DNA of 64,000 nt from Burkholderia anthina. GTDB taxonomy: Bacteria > Pseudomonadota > Gammaproteobacteria > Burkholderiales > Burkholderiaceae. The stretch spans positions 1 to 64,000 of the forward strand of contig NZ_CABVLY010000006.1 of NCBI RefSeq assembly GCF_902498995.1. Direction: 5' to 3'. The notes under the pieces were generated by a model that was not told the DNA's origin, did no database searches, and saw only the letters and a program-made list of their open reading frames with translations. The position numbers and the translations under genes are program-made. Of the stretch, positions 35,388 through 45,224 are shown piece after piece (position 1 is the first letter of the stretch; each line of letters begins with the position of its first letter).

Positions 35388-36782
35388 TTGAGTTCCGCCC
35401 CCGTCTCGATTCCTGTGTCGCCCGCCGTGCGCCCGTCGGCCTGCCCGGGACTCGTGCGCGTCGTCGCGGCCGCCGACGGCGGACTGTGCCGCATCAAGCT
35501 GCCGGGCGGCCGGCTCGACGCGCGACAGGCGCGCGCGATCGCCGCTGCCGCGCGCGCCTATGGCTCCGGTGCGATCGACGCGACCAATCGCGCGAATCTT
35601 CAGCTGCGCGGCATTCGCGGCGGCGCGGCCGATCCGCTGGCCAGCGCGTTGCTCGACGCGGGCCTCGGCCCGCGCGCCGCCGATGCCGCCGACGACCGGG
35701 CCGCGCTCGCCATGAGCGACGACGTCCGCAACCTGATGCTCAGCCCGCTCGCCGGGCGCGACCCCGACGCGCTGCTCGACAGCCGCGCACTCGCGACACC
35801 CCTCTTCGACCTGTTGGCGCGCGAGCCGCGTCGCGGCGAACTGTCACCGAAATTCTCGATCCAGCTCGATGGCGGCGAATCGGTCGCGGCGCTCGATCAT
35901 CCGCACGATATCTGGCTGGCCGCCTGGCGTCGCGGCGACGGCGCGCTGCGCATCGCCGCGGGCCTAGCCGGCTGCGTGCCGGTCGCCCCTGGCGACACGC
36001 CCGCGTCGATCGACGTGTCGCCCGACCAGGCCGTCGCGCTCGTGCGTGCGTTGCTGCTCGCGTTCCTCGATCTCGCGCCGGCCGACGTCGCGCGGATGCG
36101 CGCGTTGCTCGCGACCTGCGGCGAACGCGCGCTGCTCGAACGTGCGCAACACGCTCTGCCCTTCCCGCTGGCGGCCGACCCGGCGCTCGCCGGCTGGCGA
36201 CGCGCGCCGTCCGATGCCGCGCTGCGTTTCGGCGCGCGGCCGTCGCTCGACGCGGCCCGCTGCAGCGTCGGCGCGCAATGCGCGCTCGGCCGGCTCGACG
36301 CGACGCAACTGGAACGGCTTGCCGACATATCGGAAGCCGACGGCGACGGCACGCTGTCGATGACGCCCTGGCAAGGCGTGTTCGTGCATGGCGTGACACA
36401 TGACCGCGCGCCGGCCGTGCTCGACGCGCTCGCGTCGCTCGGTCTCGTGTGCGCGCCGACCGATCCGCTCGCATCGCTCGTCGCGTGCACGGGCAGCGCA
36501 GGCTGCGCGAAATCGCGCGCCGATACGAAACGCGACGCGCTCGCGCTGGCCGCGCGCATCGACCGTCCGCTCGACGTACACCTGACAGGTTGCGCGCGCC
36601 ATTGCGCGCTGCCGCACGCGGCGACGCACACGCTCGTCGCGGTCGCGCCCGGGCGCTACGACCTTTACCGGCGCGACGCCGCCGCGGGCCTCGGCGCCCC
36701 GCTCGCGCGCCATCTGACGATTGACCAGGCCGCGGCCCGACTGACGGGCGCGCGGCACAGCCAGGACACCACCGATGCTTGA
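35388..36782 (+). CDS. cobG: Precorrin-3B synthase
   Basis: About 464 residues. This oxygen-dependent monooxygenase makes the C-20 hydroxy gamma-lactone of precorrin-3B, with a 4Fe-4S centre in a nitrite/sulfite-reductase-like fold. Homology begins at RPSACPGLVRVVAAADGG. The C-terminal cysteines CTGSAGC and GCARHCALP fit the Fe-S cluster. The frame is open far upstream through the riboswitch. No ATG with a good ribosome site precedes the homology, so TTG 35388 is tentative and GTG 35415 is an alternative. Its last codons overlap cobH. CobG marks the aerobic B12 route. Confidence 0.9.
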   Translation: MSSAPVSIPVSPAVRPSACPGLVRVVAAADGGLCRIKLPGGRLDARQARAIAAAARAYGSGAIDATNRANLQLRGIRGGAADPLASALLDAGLGPRAADAADDRAALAMSDDVRNLMLSPLAGRDPDALLDSRALATPLFDLLAREPRRGELSPKFSIQLDGGESVAALDHPHDIWLAAWRRGDGALRIAAGLAGCVPVAPGDTPASIDVSPDQAVALVRALLLAFLDLAPADVARMRALLATCGERALLERAQHALPFPLAADPALAGWRRAPSDAALRFGARPSLDAARCSVGAQCALGRLDATQLERLADISEADGDGTLSMTPWQGVFVHGVTHDRAPAVLDALASLGLVCAPTDPLASLVACTGSAGCAKSRADTKRDALALAARIDRPLDVHLTGCARHCALPHAATHTLVAVAPGRYDLYRRDAAAGLGAPLARHLTIDQAAARLTGARHSQDTTDA

Positions 36783-37401
36783 CTACATTCGCGACGGGCA
36801 GGAAATCTACCGCCAGTCGTTCGCGACGATCCGCGCCGAGGCCGACCTGTCGCGGGTTCCGCCCGACCTCGAGAAACTCGCGGTGCGCGTGATCCATGCG
36901 TGCGGGATGGTCGACGTCGTCCACGATCTGCGCTTCTCGGCGGGCGCCGGCACGGCCGGGCGCGCCGCGCTCGCGGCCGGCGCGCCGATCCTGTGCGACG
37001 CGAAGATGGTGGCCGAAGGCATCACGCGCGCGCGGCTGCCGGCCGGCAATCGCGTGATCTGCACGCTCGGCGAGCCGGAAGTGCCCGATCTCGCGCGCCA
37101 TCTCGGCAACACGCGTTCGGCCGCGGCGCTCGAACTGTGGCGCCCGCGGCTGGCCGGCAGCGTCGTCGTGATCGGCAACGCGCCGACCGCGCTGTTCCAT
37201 CTGCTCGACATGATCGATGCCGGCGCTCCGCGCCCCGCGCTGATCCTCGGCTTTCCGGTCGGCTTCATCGGCGCGGCCGAATCGAAGGCGATGCTGGCCG
37301 CCGACAGCCGCGGCGTGCCGTACGTCGCGCTGCTCGGCCGGCGCGGCGGCAGCGCGATGGCCGCCGCCGCGGTCAACGCGCTCGCGACGGAGGCCGAATG
37401 A
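36775..37401 (+). CDS. cobH: Precorrin-8X methylmutase
   Basis: A 208-residue CobH/CbiC enzyme moving the C-11 methyl to C-12 to give hydrogenobyrinate. The catalytic His is His41 in [10 protein letters not shown]. Further family segments are [13 protein letters not shown] and [13 protein letters not shown] followed by [12 protein letters not shown]. The start codon lies inside the end of cobG, and its stop overlaps the cobI start (ATGA), so cobG-cobH-cobI are translationally coupled behind the riboswitch. Confidence 0.96.
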   Translation: MLDYIRDGQEIYRQSFATIRAEADLSRVPPDLEKLAVRVIHACGMVDVVHDLRFSAGAGTAGRAALAAGAPILCDAKMVAEGITRARLPAGNRVICTLGEPEVPDLARHLGNTRSAAALELWRPRLAGSVVVIGNAPTALFHLLDMIDAGAPRPALILGFPVGFIGAAESKAMLAADSRGVPYVALLGRRGGSAMAAAAVNALATEAE

Positions 37402-38132
37402 CGGCCGCGCGCGGACGCCTGTTCGGCGTGGGCGTCGGCCCCGGCGACCCTGAACTGATGACGATCAAGGCGCTGCGGGTGCTGCAGGCCGCGCCGGTGG
37501 TCGCGTATTTCGTCGCGAAGGGCAAGAAAGGCAACGCGTACGGGATCGTCGAAGCGTACCTGGTCGATACGCAGACGCAGCTGCCGCTCGTCTACCCGGT
37601 GACGACCGAGGCGCTGCCGCCGCCGCTGTGCTACGAGACGGTGATCGCCGACTTCTACGACACGGCCGCCGGGATCGTCGCGTCGCACCTTGATGCGGGG
37701 CGCGACGTCGCGGTGATCTGCGAAGGCGATCCGTTCTTCTACGGGTCGTACATGTACCTGCACGACCGGCTCGCGCCGCGCTACGACACCGAGGTGATCC
37801 CGGGCGTGTGCGCGATGCTCGGCGGCACGGCCGTGCTCGGCCAGCCGCTCGTGTATCGCAACCAGAGCCTGTCGGTGCTGTCCGGCGTGCTGCCGGAGGA
37901 CGAATTGCGCGCGCGGCTCGCGCAGGCCGACGCGGCCGTCGTGATGAAGCTCGGCCGCAACTTCGACAAGGTGCGGCGCGTGCTCGACGACCTGGGGCTC
38001 GCGAAACGCGCGCTGTACGTCGAGCGCGCGACGATGGCGACCCAGCGCATCGTGCCGCTCGACGCAGTCGATCCGATGGCGTCGCCGTATTTCTCGCTGC
38101 TCGTGGTGCCGGGGGAAAAATGGCAAGGATGA
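37398..38132 (+). CDS. cobI: Precorrin-2 C20-methyltransferase
   Basis: A 244-residue SAM-dependent tetrapyrrole methylase converting precorrin-2 to precorrin-3A. The N-terminal [20 protein letters not shown] binds [22 protein letters not shown] and the [11 protein letters not shown] segment are CobI/CbiL hallmarks. ATG 37398 overlaps the cobH stop, and its own stop overlaps the start of the cbiG-cobJ fusion. Confidence 0.96.
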   Translation: MTAARGRLFGVGVGPGDPELMTIKALRVLQAAPVVAYFVAKGKKGNAYGIVEAYLVDTQTQLPLVYPVTTEALPPPLCYETVIADFYDTAAGIVASHLDAGRDVAVICEGDPFFYGSYMYLHDRLAPRYDTEVIPGVCAMLGGTAVLGQPLVYRNQSLSVLSGVLPEDELRARLAQADAAVVMKLGRNFDKVRRVLDDLGLAKRALYVERATMATQRIVPLDAVDPMASPYFSLLVVPGEKWQG

Positions 38133-39862
38133 CGACGCCGCCCGCGATCGTGATTCTCGGCGCCGGCGCGCTCGACACCGCGCGGCGCATCCAGGCGCGC
38201 TATCCGGGCGCCCTCGTGCACGGGCTCGCATCGCGCGTCGCGGCCGACGTGCCGTTCGACGAACTCGGCGCGCATCTGCGCGCGCTCTACGCACGCGGCC
38301 TGCCGATCGTCGCGCTGTGCGCGGCCGGCATCGTGATCCGTTGCCTTGCGCCGGCGCTCGCCGACAAGGGTGTCGAGCCGCCCGTGCTCGCCGTCGCGGA
38401 AGACGGCTCGGCCGTCGTGCCGCTGCTCGGCGGGCTGACCGGCGTCAACGTAATCGCGCGGGAAATCGCCGAATGCGTCGGCGTCGCGCCGGCGATCACG
38501 ACGAGCGGCGAGTTGCGCTTCGGCGCGTGCGTGCTCAATCCGCCCGAAGGCTATGCGCTCGCGGATCTCGCGCAAGGCAAGCGCTTCGTGTCCGACCTGC
38601 TTGCGGGCGCGGCCACGCGCATCGACGGCGCGGCGCCGTGGCTCGACGACGTCGCGCTGCCGCGCGATGCCGCGGCAGCGCATGCGATCCGCGTCACGCC
38701 CGACGCGTGGCGCGGCGCGCGCGACGAACTCGTGATTCATCCGCGTAGCGTGGTGATCGGTATCGACGCGCATGGTGCGCGGGCGGATGCGTCGCCGCCG
38801 GTTGCCGCGCGGGTCGAAGCGTTGCTCGATGCACAGGGTCTCGCACGACCGGCGCTCGCCGCGCTCGTTGCGCCCGCCACATTGCTCGGCAACGTTCGAC
38901 TGGAAGAAGCGGCGCAAACGCTCGGCGTGCCGCTGCGCTTTGCCGATGCCGAAGTCGATGCTGCTCACGCTCGCGCGGGCGACCCCGATGCCGCCGCATT
39001 GCTCGGCAGCACGTTGCGCGTCGCGCATACGCTGCGCGCCACCGCCGACGGTCTTGCCTGCGCCGTCGCTTCACACCCGATCGATCCGGCCACGCTCGGC
39101 CGCGCCCGCGGCCGTCTGACCGTGCTCGGCCTGGGCCCGGGCGGCGCCGCGTGGCTCACGCCCGCCGCGCGCAGCGCGCTCGCCGAAGCCACCGACATCC
39201 TCGGCTACACGACCTACGTGACGATGGCCGGCCCGTTCCGCGCCGATCAACGCGTGCACGGCACCGACAATCGCGAGGAAATGCAGCGCGCCCGCCATGC
39301 GTTCGAACTGGCGGCACAGGGCCGGCGCGTCGCGGTCGTATCGTCGGGCGACCCGGGCGTGTTCGCGATGGCCGCGGCCGTGCTCGAAGCGCTCGACGAA
39401 GCGCGCGACCCGCACTGGGCGGCGGTCGACCTGCGCGTGGAACCGGGCATCTCGGCGTCGCTCGCGACCGCCGCGCAGGCCGGCGCACCGCTCGGCCACG
39501 ACTTCTGCGCGATCTCGCTGTCGGACAACCTGAAACCGTGGGACGTGATCGAGACGCGCTTGCGGCATGCGGCGCAAGCCGATCTCGTGATGGCGTTCTA
39601 CAACCCGATCTCGCGTGCGCGGCCGTGGCAGCTCGACCGCGCGCTCGACATCGTGCGCGCGTACCGTGCAGCCGATACGGTCGTCGTGCTCGGCCGCGAC
39701 ATCGGCCGCCCCGGCGCGACGCTCGCGACGACGACGCTCGGCGCATTGCGCAGCGATCAGGTGGATATGCGCACGATGGTGATCGTCGGGTCGTCGACGA
39801 CGCGGCGCTTTGCGATCGACGGCGGCCGCGAGTGGGTCTATACGCCGCGCTGGTATCGCTGA
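38129..39862 (+). CDS. cobJ: CbiG-CobJ fusion: precorrin-3B C17-methyltransferase
   Basis: A 577-residue fusion. Residues 1 to about 325 are CbiG-like: [20 protein letters not shown], then [17 protein letters not shown] in the N-terminal domain and [18 protein letters not shown] in the C-terminal one. Residues about 328-577 are Cob[47 protein letters not shown] and [17 protein letters not shown]. CobJ methylates C-17 and contracts the ring. CbiG opens the lactone in the anaerobic route. The start could also be ATG 38120, behind GGGGGA. ATG 38129 overlaps the cobI stop. Confidence 0.93.
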   Translation: MTTPPAIVILGAGALDTARRIQARYPGALVHGLASRVAADVPFDELGAHLRALYARGLPIVALCAAGIVIRCLAPALADKGVEPPVLAVAEDGSAVVPLLGGLTGVNVIAREIAECVGVAPAITTSGELRFGACVLNPPEGYALADLAQGKRFVSDLLAGAATRIDGAAPWLDDVALPRDAAAAHAIRVTPDAWRGARDELVIHPRSVVIGIDAHGARADASPPVAARVEALLDAQGLARPALAALVAPATLLGNVRLEEAAQTLGVPLRFADAEVDAAHARAGDPDAAALLGSTLRVAHTLRATADGLACAVASHPIDPATLGRARGRLTVLGLGPGGAAWLTPAARSALAEATDILGYTTYVTMAGPFRADQRVHGTDNREEMQRARHAFELAAQGRRVAVVSSGDPGVFAMAAAVLEALDEARDPHWAAVDLRVEPGISASLATAAQAGAPLGHDFCAISLSDNLKPWDVIETRLRHAAQADLVMAFYNPISRARPWQLDRALDIVRAYRAADTVVVLGRDIGRPGATLATTTLGALRSDQVDMRTMVIVGSSTTRRFAIDGGREWVYTPRWYR

Positions 39863-39894
39863 ATGGCCGACGCGCGGCGCGCCACGCGGGGGCG

Positions 39895-40638
39895 CTAGCC
39901 GCGCCCCTGCTCGGCCAGCAGCCGCGCCTTCGCATCGACCAGCAGCGCCGCATGCGCGTCGCGATGCTGGCGGATCCGCTCGGTCGGCCCGACGACGGAC
40001 AGCCCGTACCAGTCGCCGTCGAGCGTCACCGCGACCGCGATCGCCGACAGCTCGGGCGCGCTCTCGCCGAAATTCTCGGCCCAGCCGAGTGCGCGAAACC
40101 GCGCGGCTTGCGCGACGAGCGCCGGCAGGTCCGCGACGCTCGCGTCGGTGAAGCGTTCGAACGACAACTGCGCGCCGAGCGCCTGCTGCGCGTCGTCGGC
40201 GAGTTCCGCGAAGATCGCCTTGCCGATCGAGTTCGCATGCAGCGGGCGCAGCTCGCCGGGCTGGCGCGTATAGCGGATCGCCTGCTCGGATTCGACGACG
40301 TCGAGATACGTGACCGACGCGCCCTGGATCTTGCCGAGCACGGCCGTCTCGCGGCTCGCGTCGCGCAGCGCGACGAGATGCGGATGCACGAGGTCGACGA
40401 CGGGGTCGGTCGCGTCGATCGCGGCGGCGATCGTCTGCAGGCGCCGCGTCGGATAGTAGCCGCCGCGCTTGCGGACTTCGTACAGATAGCCGCGGCTCAC
40501 GAGCGTGCGCGCCATCGCCAGGCAACTCGACGCCGGCACGTTGAGCAGGCGCGCGAGTTCGGTGAGCGGCAGCGGCCGCCGTTCGGCGGCGAACAGCTCG
40601 AACAGGTCGAGCGTGCGGGCAACGAGTTTGACATCCAT
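39895..40638 (-). CDS. IclR-family transcriptional regulator
   Basis: A 247-residue IclR regulator: winged helix at residues 1-65 (LVARTLDLFELFAAE, then LTELARLLNVPASSCLAMAR) and a GAF-like effector domain with VTYLDVVESEQAIRY and ANSIGKAIFAEL. It is the last gene of a leftward set with an acyl-CoA dehydrogenase, a CitMHS transporter and a CoA-transferase. The 20-bp palindrome at 44657-44676 upstream of that set is a candidate target. It ends 32 bp from the convergent cobJ gene. Confidence 0.9.
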   Translation of the reverse strand: MDVKLVARTLDLFELFAAERRPLPLTELARLLNVPASSCLAMARTLVSRGYLYEVRKRGGYYPTRRLQTIAAAIDATDPVVDLVHPHLVALRDASRETAVLGKIQGASVTYLDVVESEQAIRYTRQPGELRPLHANSIGKAIFAELADDAQQALGAQLSFERFTDASVADLPALVAQAARFRALGWAENFGESAPELSAIAVAVTLDGDWYGLSVVGPTERIRQHRDAHAALLVDAKARLLAEQGRG

Positions 40639-40698
40639 GGCGAGCGCTTGATTCGGAACGGGAAGCCGCGCGCCGCGCAGGCCGCCGGGTCGATACGG

Positions 40699-41865
40699 TC
40701 AGTACGACTTCGGCAGCCCGAGCACCTTCTCCGCGATGTAGCACAGAATCAGTTGCGGACTCACGGGCGCGAGCCTCGGAATCATACACTCGCGCAGGTA
40801 GCGCTCGACATGGTATTCCTTCGCATAGCCCATTCCGCCGTGCGTCGCGATCGCCGTCTGGCATGCCTGGAACGCGGCCTCCGCGCCGAGGTACTTCGCG
40901 GCGTTCGCCTCCGCGCCGCACGACTGCCCCGCGTCGTAGCGCGTCGCGGCCTTCATCACCATCAGCCACGCAGCCTCGAGCTGCATCCACGCCTGCGCGA
41001 GCGGATGCTGGATCGACTGGTTCTGCCCGATCGGCCGGCCGAACACGACGCGCTCGCACGCATACTGCGTCGCGCGCCGCAGCGCCGCCTGCCCGAGGCC
41101 GATCGCCTCGGCGGCGATCAGGATCCGCTCGGGGTTCAGCCCGTGCAGCAGATAGCGGAAGCCGTCGCCCTCGTTGCCGATCAGGTCGTCGCGCGGCACG
41201 CGCAGGTTGTCGATGAACAGCATGTTCGAGTCGACGGCCTTGCGGCCCATTTTCTCGATCTCGCGCACCTCGACGCGCGAACGGTCGAGGTCGGTATAGA
41301 ACAGGCTCAGCCCGTCGGTCGGCTTCGCGACCTGGTCGAGCGGCGTCGTGCGCGCGATGATCAGCATCTTGTTCGCGACCTGCGCGGTCGAGATCCAGAT
41401 CTTGCGCCCGCTCAGCACGTAATCGTCGCCGTCGCGGCGCGCCTGGGTGCTCAGGTGCGTCGTGTCGAGGCCCGCGTCGGGTTCGGTCACGGCGAAGCAG
41501 GCCTTGTCGCGCCCGGCGATCAGCGGCGGCAGGAAGCGCGCCTTCTGCGCGTCGTTGCCGAACACCTGCACCGGGTTCAGCCCGAAGATGTTCATGTGCA
41601 CGGCCGACGCGCCCGACAGGCCGGCGCCCGATGCGCTGATCGTGCGCATCATCAGCGCGGCCTCGGTCATCCCGAGCCCGGCGCCGCCGTGTGCCGGGTC
41701 CATCGCGATGCCGAGCCAGCCGGCCTCGGCGAGCGCCGCGTGAAAATCGGACGGAAACCCGCCCGCGCGGTCGCGCTCGAGCCAGTAATCGTCGCCGAAG
41801 CGTTCGCAGATTTTCTCGATCGCGCTTTCGATCGCGCGCTGGTCGTCGGTCAGGTCGAACTGCAT
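40699..41865 (-). CDS. Acyl-CoA dehydrogenase
   Basis: A 388-residue flavin enzyme of the acyl-CoA dehydrogenase family: CFAVTEPDAGLDTTHL in the FAD/substrate region, KIWISTAQVANKMLIIART, and the C-terminal TAIATHGGMGYAKEYHVERY, after which the chain ends ILCYIAEKVLGLP. It oxidises an acyl-CoA to the enoyl-CoA. With the CoA-transferase and carboxylate carrier in the same cluster, the substrate is probably a dicarboxylic or branched acyl-CoA made on site (inference). Confidence 0.92.
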   Translation of the reverse strand: MQFDLTDDQRAIESAIEKICERFGDDYWLERDRAGGFPSDFHAALAEAGWLGIAMDPAHGGAGLGMTEAALMMRTISASGAGLSGASAVHMNIFGLNPVQVFGNDAQKARFLPPLIAGRDKACFAVTEPDAGLDTTHLSTQARRDGDDYVLSGRKIWISTAQVANKMLIIARTTPLDQVAKPTDGLSLFYTDLDRSRVEVREIEKMGRKAVDSNMLFIDNLRVPRDDLIGNEGDGFRYLLHGLNPERILIAAEAIGLGQAALRRATQYACERVVFGRPIGQNQSIQHPLAQAWMQLEAAWLMVMKAATRYDAGQSCGAEANAAKYLGAEAAFQACQTAIATHGGMGYAKEYHVERYLRECMIPRLAPVSPQLILCYIAEKVLGLPKSY

Positions 41866-41980
41866 GGATTGCTCTCCCGGAAAACGTGAACGGCCGCGGC
41901 ATGTGCAACGACGCGCCGGGCCGCCCGAAGGTTGACGGGCGCCTTCATGGCCCGGCGCGAAGCGACAGGCCCGCGGGCGC

Positions 41981-43282
41981 TCATAACGGAAACACGCCCG
42001 TCGCGACCGCGGCGAAGACCATCAGCACGGTGGCGGCGAACAGGAACGGAATCGTGAATTTCTGGTGCTCGGCGAGCTCGACGCCGGTCAGCCCGACGAT
42101 CAGGAACGTCGCGGGCGTGAGCGGGCTGACCGGAAACCCGGTCGTCATCTGGCCGAGCAGCGCGGCCTGCGCCATCTGGATCGGCGGCACGCCGAGCAGC
42201 TTCGCGCTTTCCGCGAGCACCGGCAGCACGCCGAAGTAGAACGAATCGGGATCGAACAGCAGGCTGAGCGGCATCGACAGCAGGCCGAGCACGAACGGCA
42301 TGTGGCGCGCATGCTCGACGGGCACGTGCGCGACGACGACCTCGGCCATCGCCTTGAGCATCCCGGTGCCGGACATGATCCCGGTGAACGCGCCGGCCGC
42401 GAGCAGCACGCTCGCCATCATCAGCGCGGCCTTCGCGTGCGCGTCGATCCGCTCGCGCTGCGCCTGCACGTCCGGATAGTTGATCACGAGCGCGGCCACC
42501 GTGCCGAGCATGAACATCACCATCGGGTCGACGATGCCGGACACCAGCGTGACGAGCACGACGAGCGTCAGCGCGAGGTTGATCCAGAAGCGCCCGGGGC
42601 GGCGCAACGCGCGTTCGGCGTCGGTCAGCTCGCGCGGCGCAATCGCGAGCGCTGCGGCGCCCGCGCGATCGAGCCCGAGCCGCTTCGCCTCGCGCACGCC
42701 GAGCACATACGCGGTGCCGAACACGAACACGAGCCCGACGATCTGCACCGGAATCATCGGCATGAAGATCGCCGAGCCGGGAATGTGCAATGCCGCCGAC
42801 GCGCGCAGCATCGGCCCGACCCACGGCAGGAAGTTGACGCCGGCCGCCATCGACGCGACGCACGCGAGAATCCGCCGGTCCATCCCGAGCCGCGTATAGA
42901 GCGGCATCATCGCGGGCAGCGTGACGAGAAACGTGACGGCGCCCGAGCCGTCGAGATGGATCAGCAGCGCGAGCAGCGCCGAGCCCATCACGATGCGCGG
43001 CGGATGGCAGCCGATCACGCGCAGCACGCCCGCGATGATCGGATCGAGCATCCCCGCATCGGTGAGGATTCCGAAAAATAGAATCGCAAAAACGAACATC
43101 CCGGCGATCGGGCCGATGTTCTGCACGCCGTGCACGATGAACTTGCCGGTCTGAAGCCCGAACCCGGCCGCGAGCGATGCGGTCACCGGCACGACGATCA
43201 GCGCGACGAGCGGCGCGAGCCGTTTCGTGATGATCAGGCCGAACAGCGCGACGATCGCAATCGCGCCGATCCATGCGAGCAT
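41981..43282 (-). CDS. CitMHS-family carboxylate transporter
   Basis: A 433-residue membrane protein with about 12 helices. Features resemble the citrate-Mg2+:H+ symporter (CitMHS/ion-transporter superfamily) type: ALLIHLDGSGAVTFLVTLPA in the middle of the first half and FDPDSFYFGVLPVLAES followed by GQMTTGFPVSPLTPATFL in the second. It imports a di- or tricarboxylate, perhaps with a divalent metal. It lies between the CoA-transferase and acyl-CoA dehydrogenase genes on the same strand. Confidence 0.9.
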   Translation of the reverse strand: MLAWIGAIAIVALFGLIITKRLAPLVALIVVPVTASLAAGFGLQTGKFIVHGVQNIGPIAGMFVFAILFFGILTDAGMLDPIIAGVLRVIGCHPPRIVMGSALLALLIHLDGSGAVTFLVTLPAMMPLYTRLGMDRRILACVASMAAGVNFLPWVGPMLRASAALHIPGSAIFMPMIPVQIVGLVFVFGTAYVLGVREAKRLGLDRAGAAALAIAPRELTDAERALRRPGRFWINLALTLVVLVTLVSGIVDPMVMFMLGTVAALVINYPDVQAQRERIDAHAKAALMMASVLLAAGAFTGIMSGTGMLKAMAEVVVAHVPVEHARHMPFVLGLLSMPLSLLFDPDSFYFGVLPVLAESAKLLGVPPIQMAQAALLGQMTTGFPVSPLTPATFLIVGLTGVELAEHQKFTIPFLFAATVLMVFAAVATGVFPL

Positions 43283-43393
43283 GATGTGTCTCCTCTTGCG
43301 CCGGCGCGCGTCGTGCGCGGCGCGGCGGGGTGTCCGAAGGGGCGTGCGGGGTGCGGCCGTGCGTCGTCGCGCGGCCGCCCGTCGCGATGCCGG

Positions 43394-44563
43394 TCAGCGC
43401 CGGCGATCGCCGTTGCCGTCGTGGTGCGCGTCGTCGGTAAAGACCTGTGCTGCGTGTTCGTTCAGCGCGGGCGGCGGCCGCCGGTACGTGGCCGGCGTGC
43501 GGCCGAGCTTGATCGGCGACGCGATGCCGCGATGCCGGCCGAGTTCGACTTTCATCCGCCGATGCGCGACGTGCGGATGGTCGAGCGCCGCATCGAGCCC
43601 GAGCACCGGTGCGCACGGCACGCCGCGGCGCATCAGCTGGTCGGCGAGCGCCGCGCCGTCGTGTGCGGCCAGCGCCGTTTCGAGCAGCGCGCGCAAGGCG
43701 GCGCGGTTCGCGCTGCGCGCGCGGTTGTCGGCGAAGCGCGGATCGTCGGGCCAGTCGCGCGTGCCGAGCACGTCGCAGAGCGCCGCGAACTGTCCGTTGT
43801 TGCCGACCGCGAGAAAGATGTCGACGCCCGCGGTCGGAAAGCTGTCGTACGGCGTGATGTTCGGATGCGCGTTGCCGGTGCGCACCGGCGCCTTCCCCGA
43901 ATGGAAGAAGTTCGGCGTATGCGGATGCAGGATCGACAGCGCGCAGTCGAACAACGTGGATTCGACGAACTGGCCGCGTCCGCTCGCATCGCGTTCGCGC
44001 AGCGCCATCAGCACGCCGAGCGCCGCGTTCAGCCCGGTGACGAGATCGACGATCGGCACGCCCACGCGCAGCGGCGCACCGCCCGCCTCGCCGTTGACGC
44101 TCATCAGCCCGGCCAGCGCCTGCACGGCCGCGTCGTAGCCGGGCAGCCCGCCGAGCGGGCCGTCCGCGCCGAAACCCGACACGCGGCAGTAGACGAGACG
44201 CGGAAAGCGCGCGTGCAGCGCGTCGAAGCCGAGGCCCCAGCGCTCCATCGTGCCGATCTTGAAGTTCTCGACCACCGCGTCGGCCTGCCCGAGCAGCCCG
44301 AGCAGCCGCTCGCGGTCGTCAGGCTTCGTCAGGTCGAGCGCGATGCCGAGCTTGTTGCGGTTCACGCCGAGGAAATACGACGCGGTGTCACCGTCGAACG
44401 GCGGCCCCCAGGTGCGCGTCTCGTCGCCCGACGGCGGCTCGACCTTGATCACCTCCGCGCCGTGGTCGGCGAGGATCTGCGTCGCGTACGGGCCGCCCAG
44501 CACCCGCGACAGATCGATGATGCGCAACCCTGCCAGCGCGCCCTGCTGCTCGTGTTCCGCCAT
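43394..44563 (-). CDS. CaiB/BaiF family CoA-transferase
   Basis: A 389-residue family III CoA-transferase: LAGLRIIDLSRVLGGPYATQ, then HGAEVIKVEPPSGDETR, NRNKLGIALDLTKPDDR and ENFKIGTMERWGL. The catalytic Asp is expected in the GVPIVDLVTGLNAAL region. The frame extends upstream, but ATG 44563 follows AGGAGCGAGACGC. It is the first gene of the IclR-linked operon and probably activates the acid imported by the CitMHS carrier for oxidation by the acyl-CoA dehydrogenase (inference). It is distinct from the CoA-transferase at 19.6-20.8 kb. Confidence 0.9.
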   Translation of the reverse strand: MAEHEQQGALAGLRIIDLSRVLGGPYATQILADHGAEVIKVEPPSGDETRTWGPPFDGDTASYFLGVNRNKLGIALDLTKPDDRERLLGLLGQADAVVENFKIGTMERWGLGFDALHARFPRLVYCRVSGFGADGPLGGLPGYDAAVQALAGLMSVNGEAGGAPLRVGVPIVDLVTGLNAALGVLMALRERDASGRGQFVESTLFDCALSILHPHTPNFFHSGKAPVRTGNAHPNITPYDSFPTAGVDIFLAVGNNGQFAALCDVLGTRDWPDDPRFADNRARSANRAALRALLETALAAHDGAALADQLMRRGVPCAPVLGLDAALDHPHVAHRRMKVELGRHRGIASPIKLGRTPATYRRPPPALNEHAAQVFTDDAHHDGNGDRRR

Positions 44564-44656
44564 GCGTCTCGCTCCTGCTTCCGGTTGATCGGACCGCCGG
44601 TTCCGCCGCGCCGGCAACGGCGGCACGGGTTCCCCGGCTGGAACAATAATTCTTGT

Positions 44657-44676
44657 GTGTGAATTTATATTCACAC
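44657..44676. promoter_or_regulatory. 20-bp palindromic operator upstream of the CoA-transferase operon
   Basis: GTGTGAATTTATATTCACAC: perfect 8-bp arms around TTAT, in an AT-rich patch within GC-rich DNA, about 95 bp upstream of the CoA-transferase start. The IclR protein at the operon's far end is the likely ligand-responsive binder. Binding is inferred. Confidence 0.65.
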
Positions 44677-44842
44677 TCGGGAATTTTGTTGTCAAGCTGG
44701 AAATGTCCCGGCCGACGGGCCGATAAAGCGGCCGCGCGCAACTGGGGACGACACCGAACGCAGGCGGGTTGCGGCGCGGGGCCGCCGTTCGCTAAGCTGG
44801 CGGGCAGTACACGGTTGAACTGATGAAGAAAGGCGAAGATTC

Positions 44843-45085
44843 ATGAAACGCATGCTGCTCGCGGCCCTCGTGCTGGCGTCGACGTTGGGCGTCGCCCGCG
44901 CGCAAACCCAGACATTCCATTTCGGTGAAGGCCAGGTACAGCCCGGGGCTGCGTCGCCCGCCGCCCGCCCGGCGCCCCCGCGCCGGCATGTGGCGCCGCC
45001 GCCACATCACCGGCGCACCGTCCACAAGCGGCGCCACGTGCGACACGGCAAGCCCGCGCGCTCGGGACTCTACACGCACGCGTGA
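44843..45085 (+). CDS. Small secreted His/Pro/Arg-rich protein
   Basis: An 80-residue protein with a signal peptide (MKRMLLAALVLASTLGVARA, cleavage likely before QTQTFHFG) and a low-complexity mature part rich in Pro, His and Arg (HVAPPPHHRR, then HKRRHVRHGK). AAAGG lies upstream of the ATG. The His clusters could bind metal or nucleic acid, but no family is recognised. It stands alone between the CoA-transferase promoter and a NUDIX gene. Confidence 0.65.
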   Translation: MKRMLLAALVLASTLGVARAQTQTFHFGEGQVQPGAASPAARPAPPRRHVAPPPHHRRTVHKRRHVRHGKPARSGLYTHA

Positions 45086-45224
45086 CGCGAAAGCCGGTGC
45101 GCGGCACAGCGCACGGAACTGTCATGAACGCCCGGTAAGATCGGCGCGGCTGCCTGCATGCCGTCGCGCCCGAGTATCGGACGACGCGCATTTCCTCCAC
45201 GATTCAGCACCTGTTTTGCCGAAC

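Noticed and set aside
39903..40638. IclR gene as part of the B12 cluster because it abuts cobJ
   Set aside because: It is convergent with cobJ and on the same strand as the acyl-CoA dehydrogenase set, so it belongs to that operon.
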